Below are positions 47,054 to 54,927 of a stretch of 64,000 bases of DNA, piece after piece (positions within the stretch are counted from its first letter, which is position 1; the number at the start of each line of letters is the position of its first letter). This DNA comes from Candidatus Polarisedimenticolia bacterium (GTDB lineage: Bacteria; Acidobacteriota; Polarisedimenticolia; Gp22-AA2): contig DASYUH010000006.1 in assembly GCA_036001465.1 (NCBI GenBank), forward strand, positions 19,016 to 83,015, given 5' to 3'. The notes below the pieces were generated by a model. It saw only the letters and a program-made list of their open reading frames with translations. It was not told where the DNA came from and made no database searches. The translations under genes and the position numbers were made by a program.

Positions 47054-48913
47054 GTGAGCCCTTCCGGGCAGGCCGCCGGAGAAGGGGCGCTGGCTGGCTG
47101 GGCCATGGGAAGCATCCTGGCCGGTTGGGCCATCTACCTCAGCCGGGACCTGCCGCATGGCATGTATCGCCTGGCCGTGGAGCGCTGGATTCCTCCCGCG
47201 CTCACCGGTGCCCTCGTGGGAGCGGCCGTTTCCTTCCTGGTCGCCATGCTGCTCTCCGGGCTGGCCCGCACCGGTCGACGGTGGCTGTTCGGTGGCATCA
47301 CAATTCTCGCCCTGTGCTACGGCGTGGCGCTGGTCCTCGCCGCCGGGCCGCTGCGTCCCCTGCTCTTCCCTCTGCGGATCTTCAGCGGCAAGGCCCTCTC
47401 GATCGGCATGTTCATGGGATTGGCAGGCGCTCTGGGCGCCCTGCTCCTGGCTCGCTTCCGGCAGGCTCACAGGGGCGGTCCGGATCGGACCGGAGACGTC
47501 CGTGGGATCCCGGGACGTGTGGCCTTCGCGGCATGGTTCGGAGCCGCTCTCGGCATCCTGACCGCTTCGTTCGCCGTGACGCTGCCCCTGACCCCGACGC
47601 GGGGGCCCACGAAGGGCCTTCCGGTGATCCTGGTCTCCCTGGACACTCTCCGTGCCGATCGGCTGGGCGTTCTGGGAAACACGCGTGGACTGACACCCAA
47701 CCTGGACGCGCTGGCCCGGGATGGAACCGGGTTCGATCGGGCGGAGTCCGCGGCCCCCTGGACGCTTCCGTCCCACGCTTCCCTCTTCACGTCCCTGCTT
47801 CCCTACGATCATGGAGCGCGATGGGACCATCGGCCGCTGCGGCCGGGAGTCGCCACCCTCGCCGAGCACTTTCGCGAGGCCGGTTACCGGACCGCGTCGT
47901 TCAACGGCGGCGGTTATGTCTCGGCCGCACTCGGCCTGGGCCAGGGTTTCGAGCTCTACGAGGAGCACGACGAGGTCCGCGAAGCGGGGCCGGAGAGGAT
48001 CGCGGCGGCCAGTCTCGAATGGGTGCGCTCGGTCGGAGACGATCCCTTCTTCCTGTTCATCCATACCTACGAGGTCCACACGCCATACGCGCATCACGAC
48101 AGGGCCGACCCGGGCGATGCCGGCCGGCTGGCGCGCACCTTCGAATTCAAGGACGTGGCCGCAGTTCAGGGCGGCAGGCTGACCCTCACCGCCGGTGAGC
48201 GACGTTATGTCACCGGGCTCTACGACTCCGACGTGGCCTTCGCCGACCGGGTCATCGGAGGCCTCCTGGAGACGCTACGGAAGGATGGGATTCTGGATCG
48301 GGCGATTCTGGTGGTCCTCTCGGATCACGGTGAGGACCTGTGGGATCACAGCGACCTGCGCAGCCCGGGGCACGGCCACTCGCTCTATGAAGAGTTGCTC
48401 CGCGTGCCCCTGTTTTTCCGCGCCCCGGGGCTCGTCCGGGCCGGCGCTCTCATCCGGACGCCGGTCAGCCTCCTGGACGTGGCCCCCACGCTGCTGGCCC
48501 TGACCGGTCTTTCGCCGGATCCCGATCACCAGGGCCGAAGCCTCGAGCGCACGCTCCGGGACGGGCTGGAGCCGACGGAGGTGCCGATCCATGCCGAATC
48601 GATCGAATACGGGCCCGGCCGCTTCGCGCTCCGGCAGGGAGACCTCAAAGTCATCCTGACGCCCATGCCGGATCAGGTGAACGCTGGCGTCGGCTTCCCG
48701 GTCGAGCCGGTGGAGATTTTCGATCTGCGCGCCGATCCCCGCGAGGAGCATGCCCTGTCCGTGTCGATTCCACCCGGGGCTGCCGTGGAGATGGAGAACC
48801 TGTGGAGGCGAGTGCATCGGGTCTTCGAGCCGCTGCGGGACAGGCAGATCGGGGATGACGAGCTCCCGGAGCGGCTCCGCGAGCAGCTGCGCTCCCTGGG
48901 CTACGTCCAATGA
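47054..48913 (+). CDS. Membrane sulfatase-fold enzyme with threonine nucleophile (1)
   Basis: The 619-residue protein has about four or five N-terminal membrane helices (to about residue 185). An alkaline-phosphatase-superfamily domain follows, with VILVSLDTLRADRLGVLG (metal Asp), APWTLPSHASLFTS, VVLSDHGEDLWDHSD and SPGHGHSLYEELLRVPLFFRAPG (metal ligands). In true sulfatases the nucleophile site reads C/S-x-P-x-R; here it is T-L-P-S-H, with Thr in the Cys position, as in phosphoethanolamine or phosphoglycerol transferases. It ends LRSLGYVQ, like its paralog at 52813. The start is GTG. It may modify surface glycans or lipids with a phospho-alcohol group. Confidence 0.78.
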   Translation: MSPSGQAAGEGALAGWAMGSILAGWAIYLSRDLPHGMYRLAVERWIPPALTGALVGAAVSFLVAMLLSGLARTGRRWLFGGITILALCYGVALVLAAGPLRPLLFPLRIFSGKALSIGMFMGLAGALGALLLARFRQAHRGGPDRTGDVRGIPGRVAFAAWFGAALGILTASFAVTLPLTPTRGPTKGLPVILVSLDTLRADRLGVLGNTRGLTPNLDALARDGTGFDRAESAAPWTLPSHASLFTSLLPYDHGARWDHRPLRPGVATLAEHFREAGYRTASFNGGGYVSAALGLGQGFELYEEHDEVREAGPERIAAASLEWVRSVGDDPFFLFIHTYEVHTPYAHHDRADPGDAGRLARTFEFKDVAAVQGGRLTLTAGERRYVTGLYDSDVAFADRVIGGLLETLRKDGILDRAILVVLSDHGEDLWDHSDLRSPGHGHSLYEELLRVPLFFRAPGLVRAGALIRTPVSLLDVAPTLLALTGLSPDPDHQGRSLERTLRDGLEPTEVPIHAESIEYGPGRFALRQGDLKVILTPMPDQVNAGVGFPVEPVEIFDLRADPREEHALSVSIPPGAAVEMENLWRRVHRVFEPLRDRQIGDDELPERLREQLRSLGYVQ

Positions 48914-48924
48914 CCGCAAGCAGG

Positions 48925-49968
48925 CTACTTCGGAATCGCGGGCGGTGGGCCGGGAGAGCCCCAACGTGCGGCGATCGCCTCGGCGGCCAGCCGATGCCCC
49001 AGCGCGTTGGGATGGCCGTCCCCGGACGAGACTCTCAACCGGGCCGGCTCCCACTTCGAGAACGGCTCGAGCAGGTCCACGACTTCGAACCCGTCGGCCG
49101 CCGCCGCCTCGCCGACCTGGAGATGCAGGTCGGAGTAGGGATACCCGGCCCAGTCCCGCTCCGGGATCATGGGGAAGATGACCACCAGGACCCGGATGCC
49201 AAGGGGTGCGGTCTGGTCCCGGATTGCGGCGAGGGCGTCCAGGACGCTGCGCCATTTCTCCCGGCCCGGAGCGTGGAGGTACCGGAGGTAGTCTCCTCCG
49301 CCAAACCGCCAGACCTCCAGGGAGTTTCCGACAAGATGGAGAAGTCGCAGGACGTGGGAGCGGCGCCACCATGCCGGCCGGTCGAAATACTTGTGCAGGG
49401 AGGGGCGCGGATCGATCTCCGGATCGTTCAGGACGTAGCCGATGATGACCCCCTTCGGCTGGAGCGCGGGGGCCAGGTGCCGCAGCTGGATCGATTCGTC
49501 GCGGGTGGTGTACCCGACGACTCCCAGGTTGAGGACTTCGTAGCGACCGGCGGAGGGGGGCAGCCGGGCGTTCAGTGTTCTCATGAGGACGACCGGATAG
49601 GTCTCCTCCTCCGGCACGCCGAATCCAAATGTAAATGAGTCCCCGAGGACCAGGATCCGGAAGAGGCCGGGGGTGTCGCTCGGAGCCGGCTCCGCTCCCC
49701 GCATCCCGAGGCCGTTCGTACGGACCTGCATCTCCTCGAACGTTCCGTTCCGGTTCGGGATCATCTCGTAGCTCAAACCGGGGACGCGCGACGGCTGATA
49801 GAGGGATTCGCGACGCTCTCCCGGAGGGACGGGGGTCGGAGGCTTCAGATACTGGACCGGACGAACAAGCCGCAACCCCGCCTCGGCCAGCACGAAGACC
49901 ACGGCCACCGACGCGAGCAGGAGACCGACATTGCCGAGCCACCGACGGATACCGGGTTCACCCGACAT
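48925..49968 (-). CDS. SGNH/GDSL-family hydrolase with N-terminal membrane anchor
   Basis: The 347-residue protein has one N-terminal helix (about 12-29) followed by VLAEAGLRLVRP. The SGNH hydrolase domain has block I LVLGDSFTFGFGVPEEETYP, the Gly block GVVGYTTRDE, the Asn block (YVLNDPEID) and the C-terminal Asp-His pair DGHPNALGHRLAAEAI. Such proteins act as acyl-ester hydrolases or O-acetyltransferase partners on surface glycans. The ATG at 49968 is chosen over an in-frame TTG just before it. It is convergent with the sulfatase-like gene and co-directional with the carbamoyltransferase 9 bp upstream. Confidence 0.82.
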   Translation of the reverse strand: MSGEPGIRRWLGNVGLLLASVAVVFVLAEAGLRLVRPVQYLKPPTPVPPGERRESLYQPSRVPGLSYEMIPNRNGTFEEMQVRTNGLGMRGAEPAPSDTPGLFRILVLGDSFTFGFGVPEEETYPVVLMRTLNARLPPSAGRYEVLNLGVVGYTTRDESIQLRHLAPALQPKGVIIGYVLNDPEIDPRPSLHKYFDRPAWWRRSHVLRLLHLVGNSLEVWRFGGGDYLRYLHAPGREKWRSVLDALAAIRDQTAPLGIRVLVVIFPMIPERDWAGYPYSDLHLQVGEAAAADGFEVVDLLEPFSKWEPARLRVSSGDGHPNALGHRLAAEAIAARWGSPGPPPAIPK

Positions 49969-49977
49969 CAAGTTACC

Positions 49978-51660
49978 TCAGGCCCGGGAGACGAGCAGGT
50001 CGCCGAGAGCCAGGTAGTCGAGGTGCCCCGCGAGGAAGGTGGCCACCGCATCGGCCGGCGTGCAGACGATCGGCTCCTCGTGGATGTTGAAGGAGGTATT
50101 CAGGACGCTGGGGATGCCGGTGCGGCGGTGATACGCCGAGAGGATCGCATGGAAGGACGGGTTGGTCTCCGGATCCACCAGTTGCGGCCGGGCGGTGCCA
50201 TCCACGTGCACCGCGGCGGGAGAGACCTGCTTCATGTAATCGGTGCAGTCGTAGGTGATGGTCATGAAGCGGGCGGCGTCGGCGGCGACTTCCAGGTTCC
50301 TGTAGCAGCGTGCGGCATGCTCGACGAGCGTGGCCGGGGCGAAGGGCATGAACTCCGTGCGCTTCAGCTTCTCGTTGAGCCATTGGTTCGCCCGCGGGTC
50401 CACGGCAGGGTAGAGAATCGAACGATTGCCGAGCGCCCGTGGCCCGTATTCCATCCGTCCCGCGCACCGGGCCACCGTCTTTCCCCTGGCGAGCAGTTCC
50501 CCGATCTCCTCCGCCGGGTCCGGCATGAGGCGCGTGACGAGCCCCTTGCCGGCAAGGGCCGCCTCCACCTCTTTTTCCGTGAAGGATGGCCCGAGAAACA
50601 CATCGCGCAGGCGGGCAGGGCGCACGGCGGCCAGAGAAGCCTGCACCGTCAGCGCCGCCCCTGCCCCCGTACCGGAATCGTTCATGGCCGGGTAGATAAA
50701 GACCCTGGAGACCCCCGGCGCCTCCGCGATCCGCTGGTTGAGCTTGACGTTCGCCATCACGCCTCCAGCCAGGGCCACACAATCAACCCGGTGCCGCTCC
50801 AGGTGATGGACCAGGTAGCGCACCAGAACCTTTTCCAGGTTCTCCTGCCAGGCGGCTGCCAGGTCCTCCCTTGAATGAGAACCGGCCAGGGCCCGGACGT
50901 ACTGGCGGTCGAACAGCCAGGGCGCTTCGAAGGTCCCGTTCCGCTCGATGAAGCGACCGCGCACCCTCGCGGCGAGCGGGCCGGCCTTGCCATAGGCGGC
51001 CAGTCCCAGGATCTTCCCCTCGTGCCGGTCGGGGACGAATCCCAGCGCCTTGGTGACCTGGGCGTAGAACATCCCCATCGAGTGGGGGAACCGGACCGAG
51101 TGGATCCTGCGAATCGATCCCGCTTCCCCCAGGCTGAGAGTGGTCGTCAGACCGCTCCCGTAGGCATCCACCGTCAGGATGAGGGCCCGCGCGAAGCCGG
51201 AGGCGTAGTACGCGGTGGAGGCGTGGGCTTCGTGGTGCTCGACGCGCCGCAGCCTGGCCAGGATGCCCCACCTTCGCAGCCCGGATTCGAGATCCCTCTG
51301 GTAACGGCGGTGATCGACGATGGCCTTCCCCGACCATCGGCCGAAATAATAGAGATGGCGGAGGCTCGAACCGGGATCCCGGGGAAAGGCGCGAGGCAGC
51401 CCGGCTGCGCTCCGAGCCAGACATCCCAGAATCAGCCGTGCTTCGTCGTTGCAATTCAGAAACGGGTACGCGACCGCGTCGATCTCGTCGGGACGGAGAT
51501 TCTCGAACGCGAGCGCGGCCTCGAGGCTCCTGTCGGGGAAGCCGGCCTGCTGCTTCTCCCGGGTCAGCCGCTCCTCCGACAGGGCGAAGGTCAGGACTCC
51601 GTCGCGGAGGATCGCGACCGTGCTCTCCTTGTCGAGGGACGAAATGCCGAGGAGGATCAG
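49978..51660 (-). CDS. NodU/CmcH-type carbamoyltransferase
   Basis: O-carbamoyl transfer from carbamoyl-phosphate to a sugar or similar hydroxyl. The 560-residue protein has the N-terminal ASKHA domain (ILLGISSLDKESTVAILRDGVLTFALSEERLTREK; RVEHHEAHASTAYYASGF; DAYGSGLTTTL; VALAGGVMANVKLNQ) and the C-terminal domain (MEYGPRALGNRSILYPAVDPRANQWLNEKLKRTEFMPFAPATL; VLNTSFNIHEEPIVCTPADAV). The natural N-terminus is ILLGISS, and no ATG, GTG or TTG lies there: the likely start is CTG at 51660, overlapping the deacetylase stop (CTGA). It probably decorates a surface polysaccharide. Confidence 0.85.
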   Translation of the reverse strand: MILLGISSLDKESTVAILRDGVLTFALSEERLTREKQQAGFPDRSLEAALAFENLRPDEIDAVAYPFLNCNDEARLILGCLARSAAGLPRAFPRDPGSSLRHLYYFGRWSGKAIVDHRRYQRDLESGLRRWGILARLRRVEHHEAHASTAYYASGFARALILTVDAYGSGLTTTLSLGEAGSIRRIHSVRFPHSMGMFYAQVTKALGFVPDRHEGKILGLAAYGKAGPLAARVRGRFIERNGTFEAPWLFDRQYVRALAGSHSREDLAAAWQENLEKVLVRYLVHHLERHRVDCVALAGGVMANVKLNQRIAEAPGVSRVFIYPAMNDSGTGAGAALTVQASLAAVRPARLRDVFLGPSFTEKEVEAALAGKGLVTRLMPDPAEEIGELLARGKTVARCAGRMEYGPRALGNRSILYPAVDPRANQWLNEKLKRTEFMPFAPATLVEHAARCYRNLEVAADAARFMTITYDCTDYMKQVSPAAVHVDGTARPQLVDPETNPSFHAILSAYHRRTGIPSVLNTSFNIHEEPIVCTPADAVATFLAGHLDYLALGDLLVSRA

Positions 51661-52730
51661 GCCGCGACCCCCGCGCCCCGCCTGGAGAGGCGCTTGATCC
51701 GCTCGGGATGCGGAGAAAGCCTGAATCGAAACACGGTCATTCCCGCCCGGTAATTGACGATCTTGCGCGGCAGCCGGAACAGATCCAGCCCGGTTTCCTG
51801 GATCACGTCCCGCGCCCCCGTCGCCACCGCGGCGGCGAAACCCGCGTCCTGAACTTCCCGGCCCAGCGTCTCGGTCGCAGTGCCATTGGGATAGCAGAAG
51901 ACAACGCACGGACGGCCCGTCTCCCTGGCGATCGTCGCCCGGCTCTCGACCAGCTCCGCCCTGCGCCTCTCGGCCGTCTCCCGGGGGAGGAGACAATGGC
52001 TCACGGTGTGCGATCCGAAGGTGATCCCTGCCGACTGCATCTCCCTCACCTGGTCCCAGGACAGAAATTCCTTTTCCATACCCGCCACGGGGCCGAGACC
52101 TGCGCGCGCCGAGGCCTGACGGACGCGTCGGGTCACCTCGTCCACCGGCAGGTGCTTCAATTCCTCCAGCAGCCGGTCCCGCTCCCGCCTGGTCGACATG
52201 GGACGGCGTCCCAGCCCTTCCACCTCCACCGTCGCCATTCCGGCGGATTGCCAGCGTGACACCTCGTCCCACCAGAAGAGGCCCCGGGCTCCTCCCACGT
52301 GCCCCGTGGCCAGGAACACGGTGGCCGGCAGCCGGAGGCGCCGGAGCACGGGCCAGGCGAACTGATGGTTGTCGGCGTAGCCGTCGTCGAAGGTGATGCC
52401 GATCGTCCGGGGAGCGACGCTTCGGCCTTCCCGCAGGACGCGGATGATCTCCTCCAGCGGCTGAACCCGGAAGCGCGCGGCCAGGAGCCCCATCTGCTCG
52501 ACGAAGATCTCCTCGGGGGTCACGAGATCCTCCAGGAACGGAAAGGCCCGCAGCCGATCCTTCGGCAGGATCCGGTGATAGGCGAGCAGGACGGCACGCC
52601 CCGGCCGATCGTCGGATCGGCCGTCGCCCAGCCCGCCCAGCAGCCGATACAGCCAGGCCAGGACTCGCTCTGCCTGTGTGCTCAATCGAATTGCGGTCTC
52701 AGGGTCCATCCGGCACTCACTCGAGCGCAT
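51657..52730 (-). CDS. Polysaccharide deacetylase (NodB homology)
   Basis: The 357-residue CE4-type protein has VLLAYHRILP, the metal/catalytic motif TIGITFDDGYADNHQFAWPVLRRLRLPATVFLATGHV and the second metal motif ITFGSHTVSHCLLPRE (H-x-x-x-H). FCYPNGTATETL follows. The extra ~50 residues at the N-terminus hold no clear signal peptide, so it may act in the cytoplasm or be membrane-associated. Upstream of the ATG at 52730 is a TATTCT box ending only 1 nt before it, which favours the second Met at 52709 (MDPETA) as the real start. Confidence 0.87.
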   Translation of the reverse strand: MRSSECRMDPETAIRLSTQAERVLAWLYRLLGGLGDGRSDDRPGRAVLLAYHRILPKDRLRAFPFLEDLVTPEEIFVEQMGLLAARFRVQPLEEIIRVLREGRSVAPRTIGITFDDGYADNHQFAWPVLRRLRLPATVFLATGHVGGARGLFWWDEVSRWQSAGMATVEVEGLGRRPMSTRRERDRLLEELKHLPVDEVTRRVRQASARAGLGPVAGMEKEFLSWDQVREMQSAGITFGSHTVSHCLLPRETAERRRAELVESRATIARETGRPCVVFCYPNGTATETLGREVQDAGFAAAVATGARDVIQETGLDLFRLPRKIVNYRAGMTVFRFRLSPHPERIKRLSRRGAGVAA

Positions 52731-52799
52731 GAGAATATCTCAAACGCGGAGCCTCTGCCCCCCCGCCGCGGCGGCGCCCGTTCCCCGCGGCAATCGTGT

Positions 52800-52805
52800 T
52801 ATGTT
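52800..52805 (+). promoter_or_regulatory. TANNNT box before the second sulfatase-like gene (leaderless pattern)
   Basis: TATGTT ends 7 nt before the ATG at 52813, with no Shine-Dalgarno. Confidence 0.4.
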
Positions 52806-52812
52806 TCCATGA

Positions 52813-54891
52813 ATGCTGTCTCATTCCCCGGGCGTCATCTCCCGAAACGAGGCGGTTCGCCTCGCGCTCGCGACGGGCCTCTCGCTGGGGCTTGCTCTCG
52901 GGCTGCTCGACCTCACGCTGAGCCTCGTTCGGCGGCCTCCACCAGCCTTCGCGCGCCTCGCAACGGTCTGGCTTCCGCTGGCGGTCTCCTCGGCAGCGTT
53001 CTTCCTGATGATCGCTCCCGTCCTGGCGATCCTGGCGCTGCTGCCCGGATCCATCGCCCTATCCCGGAGGGTCCCGCTCCTCGTGGCATGCGCCACGGGG
53101 CTCGGCACCGGCCTTGTCCTGGCCGTCTGGCACGATCTGACCCGCCTGGAGCAGAGCGCCTCCGCACGCACCACGTCGGTTTTCGTGGCCTGCCTGTCCC
53201 TCGCGCTGGGAGCGCACGGGTACCTCCTCGCCCGGGCGACGTGGCGGGATGCGAGCGTGCCGCCGGGAATCCGAGCGGTGCTCCTGTCCCTTCCCTCTCT
53301 GATGGGGACCGTGTTCCTGTTCACCTGGGGGCGGGCCTACCTTCCGAAGCCTCGTGGATCGCCGCTCGTGTGGAACGCGGTGCTGGCGACCGCCCTGGTC
53401 GTGGTCGCGACGGTGTCCATCCGTCTCTCGCGGCGCGCCCATGTCGGCCGCTGGCTCGCGGGATTCGGCGCGCTGATCGTGCTGGCCGCTGCGGGAGCGG
53501 CCGTCCGCGGCATCAGGGTCAGCTCCCGGCAGCAATCCGGTCTCGCACAGGGGGGGGCGCATTCACTGCGAAGGGTACTCCTCCTGAGCATCGATACGCT
53601 TCGCGTGGACGCCGTCTCGGCCCTGGACCCCGGTGCGCCTCCCACGCCGAACCTGGATTCGCTGGCTCGAGATTCGATGGTCTTCACGCAGGCGTATTCT
53701 CCGGCTCCCTGGACGCTCGCGGCGTTCGTCTCCGTCATGACCGGGGTTTCTCCGGGAGTGCACGGGGTGAAGAGCCCCCACTTCCGGATCCCGGAGGCCC
53801 TGCCCACCGTGGCCGAGAGGATGCGCGATGCCGGCTACGTCACCGCCGCCATCGGGCACAATCCGTGGCTTCGTCGCGAGCATGGAATGTCCCGGGGGTT
53901 CTCGAGCTATGACGTGTGCCCGCGTGACGATCGCGGCGGCTCGCTCGGCTCGCGCCTTCTCGCCCGCCTGGCCCCCGCGCGACTCAAGCCGACCCTGAAC
54001 ACGGACGAGCTGACCGACCTCTCGGTGGCCTGGCTTCGCCAGCACGCGGGAGAGGATTTCTTCCTCTGGCTTCATTACTTCAAGCCCCACGGGCCCTACG
54101 AGCCTCCACCCCCCTACCGTCCCCGGGCGAGCCCCCCGCCGGGGATGGGCTACAGCTTCGGTGGCGCCCCCGAAATCCGCGTGGGATCGCTGGTGATCCT
54201 CCCGGACGGCAGGCTCTGGGCAAGACAGCTGTACCAGGGGGAGGTCCGGCTCGTGGATGACAATGTGGGAAGGGTGCTGGGGGAGCTGAAGCGGCTGGGA
54301 ATTTACGACGACGCCCTGATCGTCCTGGTTTCCGACCATGGCGAGGAGTTCTGGGAGCACGGCTCTTTCGAGCATGGGCACACGCTCTACCAGGAGCTGA
54401 TCCACGTTCCCTTCTTCGTCAAGCTTCCCGGGGCCAGCGTCAAGGGCCGCCGCGACGAAGCGCTCTCGACCGGGAGCTTCGCCCCCACCCTCGTCCAGCT
54501 GGCGCGACTCCCGGCAGATCCGGAAGCGTTTTCCTACCCGTCCCTGGGCGCCCTTCTGGGCGATGGAGGAACCTTCGAGAAACGGCCCACGATGAGCTCG
54601 GCACCGCTCTACTACGAAGATCGGGAATCGGTGCTCCTCGGGAAGATGAAATACATCCACTCGCTGAACTCCGAACAGCAGCAGCTCTTCGACCTGATCC
54701 GCGACCCGCTCGAGCGCCACGACGTCGCCGAGTCCTCACCGGAGGCCGTCCGGAGCGCGCGCCAGGCTCTTGCCGAGGCAGGCGACGCCGATCGCGTGCT
54801 GCGCGCCCGCTACCACATCCAGGGCGGGTCCCCCGCCGGGCTCAATCCCGGGCTTCTCGAGCAGCTTCGCTCCCTCGGCTACGTTCGATGA
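52813..54891 (+). CDS. Membrane sulfatase-fold enzyme with threonine nucleophile (2)
   Basis: The 692-residue protein has about six N-terminal membrane helices (to about residue 235). The catalytic domain has LLLSIDTLRVDAVSAL (metal Asp), APWTLAAFVSVMTGVSPG (Thr where sulfatases have the formylglycine Cys), ILVSDHGEEFWEHGSFEHGHTLYQELIHVPFFVKLPG (metal ligands) and the same tail LRSLGYVR as the paralog at 47054. Metal sites are intact, but the site reads T-L-A-A-F, without the Pro and Arg of the sulfatase signature. It is likely a phospho-transferase-like surface-modifying enzyme. It is convergent with the GT-C gene at 54928. Confidence 0.78.
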   Translation: MLSHSPGVISRNEAVRLALATGLSLGLALGLLDLTLSLVRRPPPAFARLATVWLPLAVSSAAFFLMIAPVLAILALLPGSIALSRRVPLLVACATGLGTGLVLAVWHDLTRLEQSASARTTSVFVACLSLALGAHGYLLARATWRDASVPPGIRAVLLSLPSLMGTVFLFTWGRAYLPKPRGSPLVWNAVLATALVVVATVSIRLSRRAHVGRWLAGFGALIVLAAAGAAVRGIRVSSRQQSGLAQGGAHSLRRVLLLSIDTLRVDAVSALDPGAPPTPNLDSLARDSMVFTQAYSPAPWTLAAFVSVMTGVSPGVHGVKSPHFRIPEALPTVAERMRDAGYVTAAIGHNPWLRREHGMSRGFSSYDVCPRDDRGGSLGSRLLARLAPARLKPTLNTDELTDLSVAWLRQHAGEDFFLWLHYFKPHGPYEPPPPYRPRASPPPGMGYSFGGAPEIRVGSLVILPDGRLWARQLYQGEVRLVDDNVGRVLGELKRLGIYDDALIVLVSDHGEEFWEHGSFEHGHTLYQELIHVPFFVKLPGASVKGRRDEALSTGSFAPTLVQLARLPADPEAFSYPSLGALLGDGGTFEKRPTMSSAPLYYEDRESVLLGKMKYIHSLNSEQQQLFDLIRDPLERHDVAESSPEAVRSARQALAEAGDADRVLRARYHIQGGSPAGLNPGLLEQLRSLGYVR

Positions 54892-54927
54892 CGCCGGGCT
54901 CGCTCGCGGCAAGGCCCGGGAGCGGCG

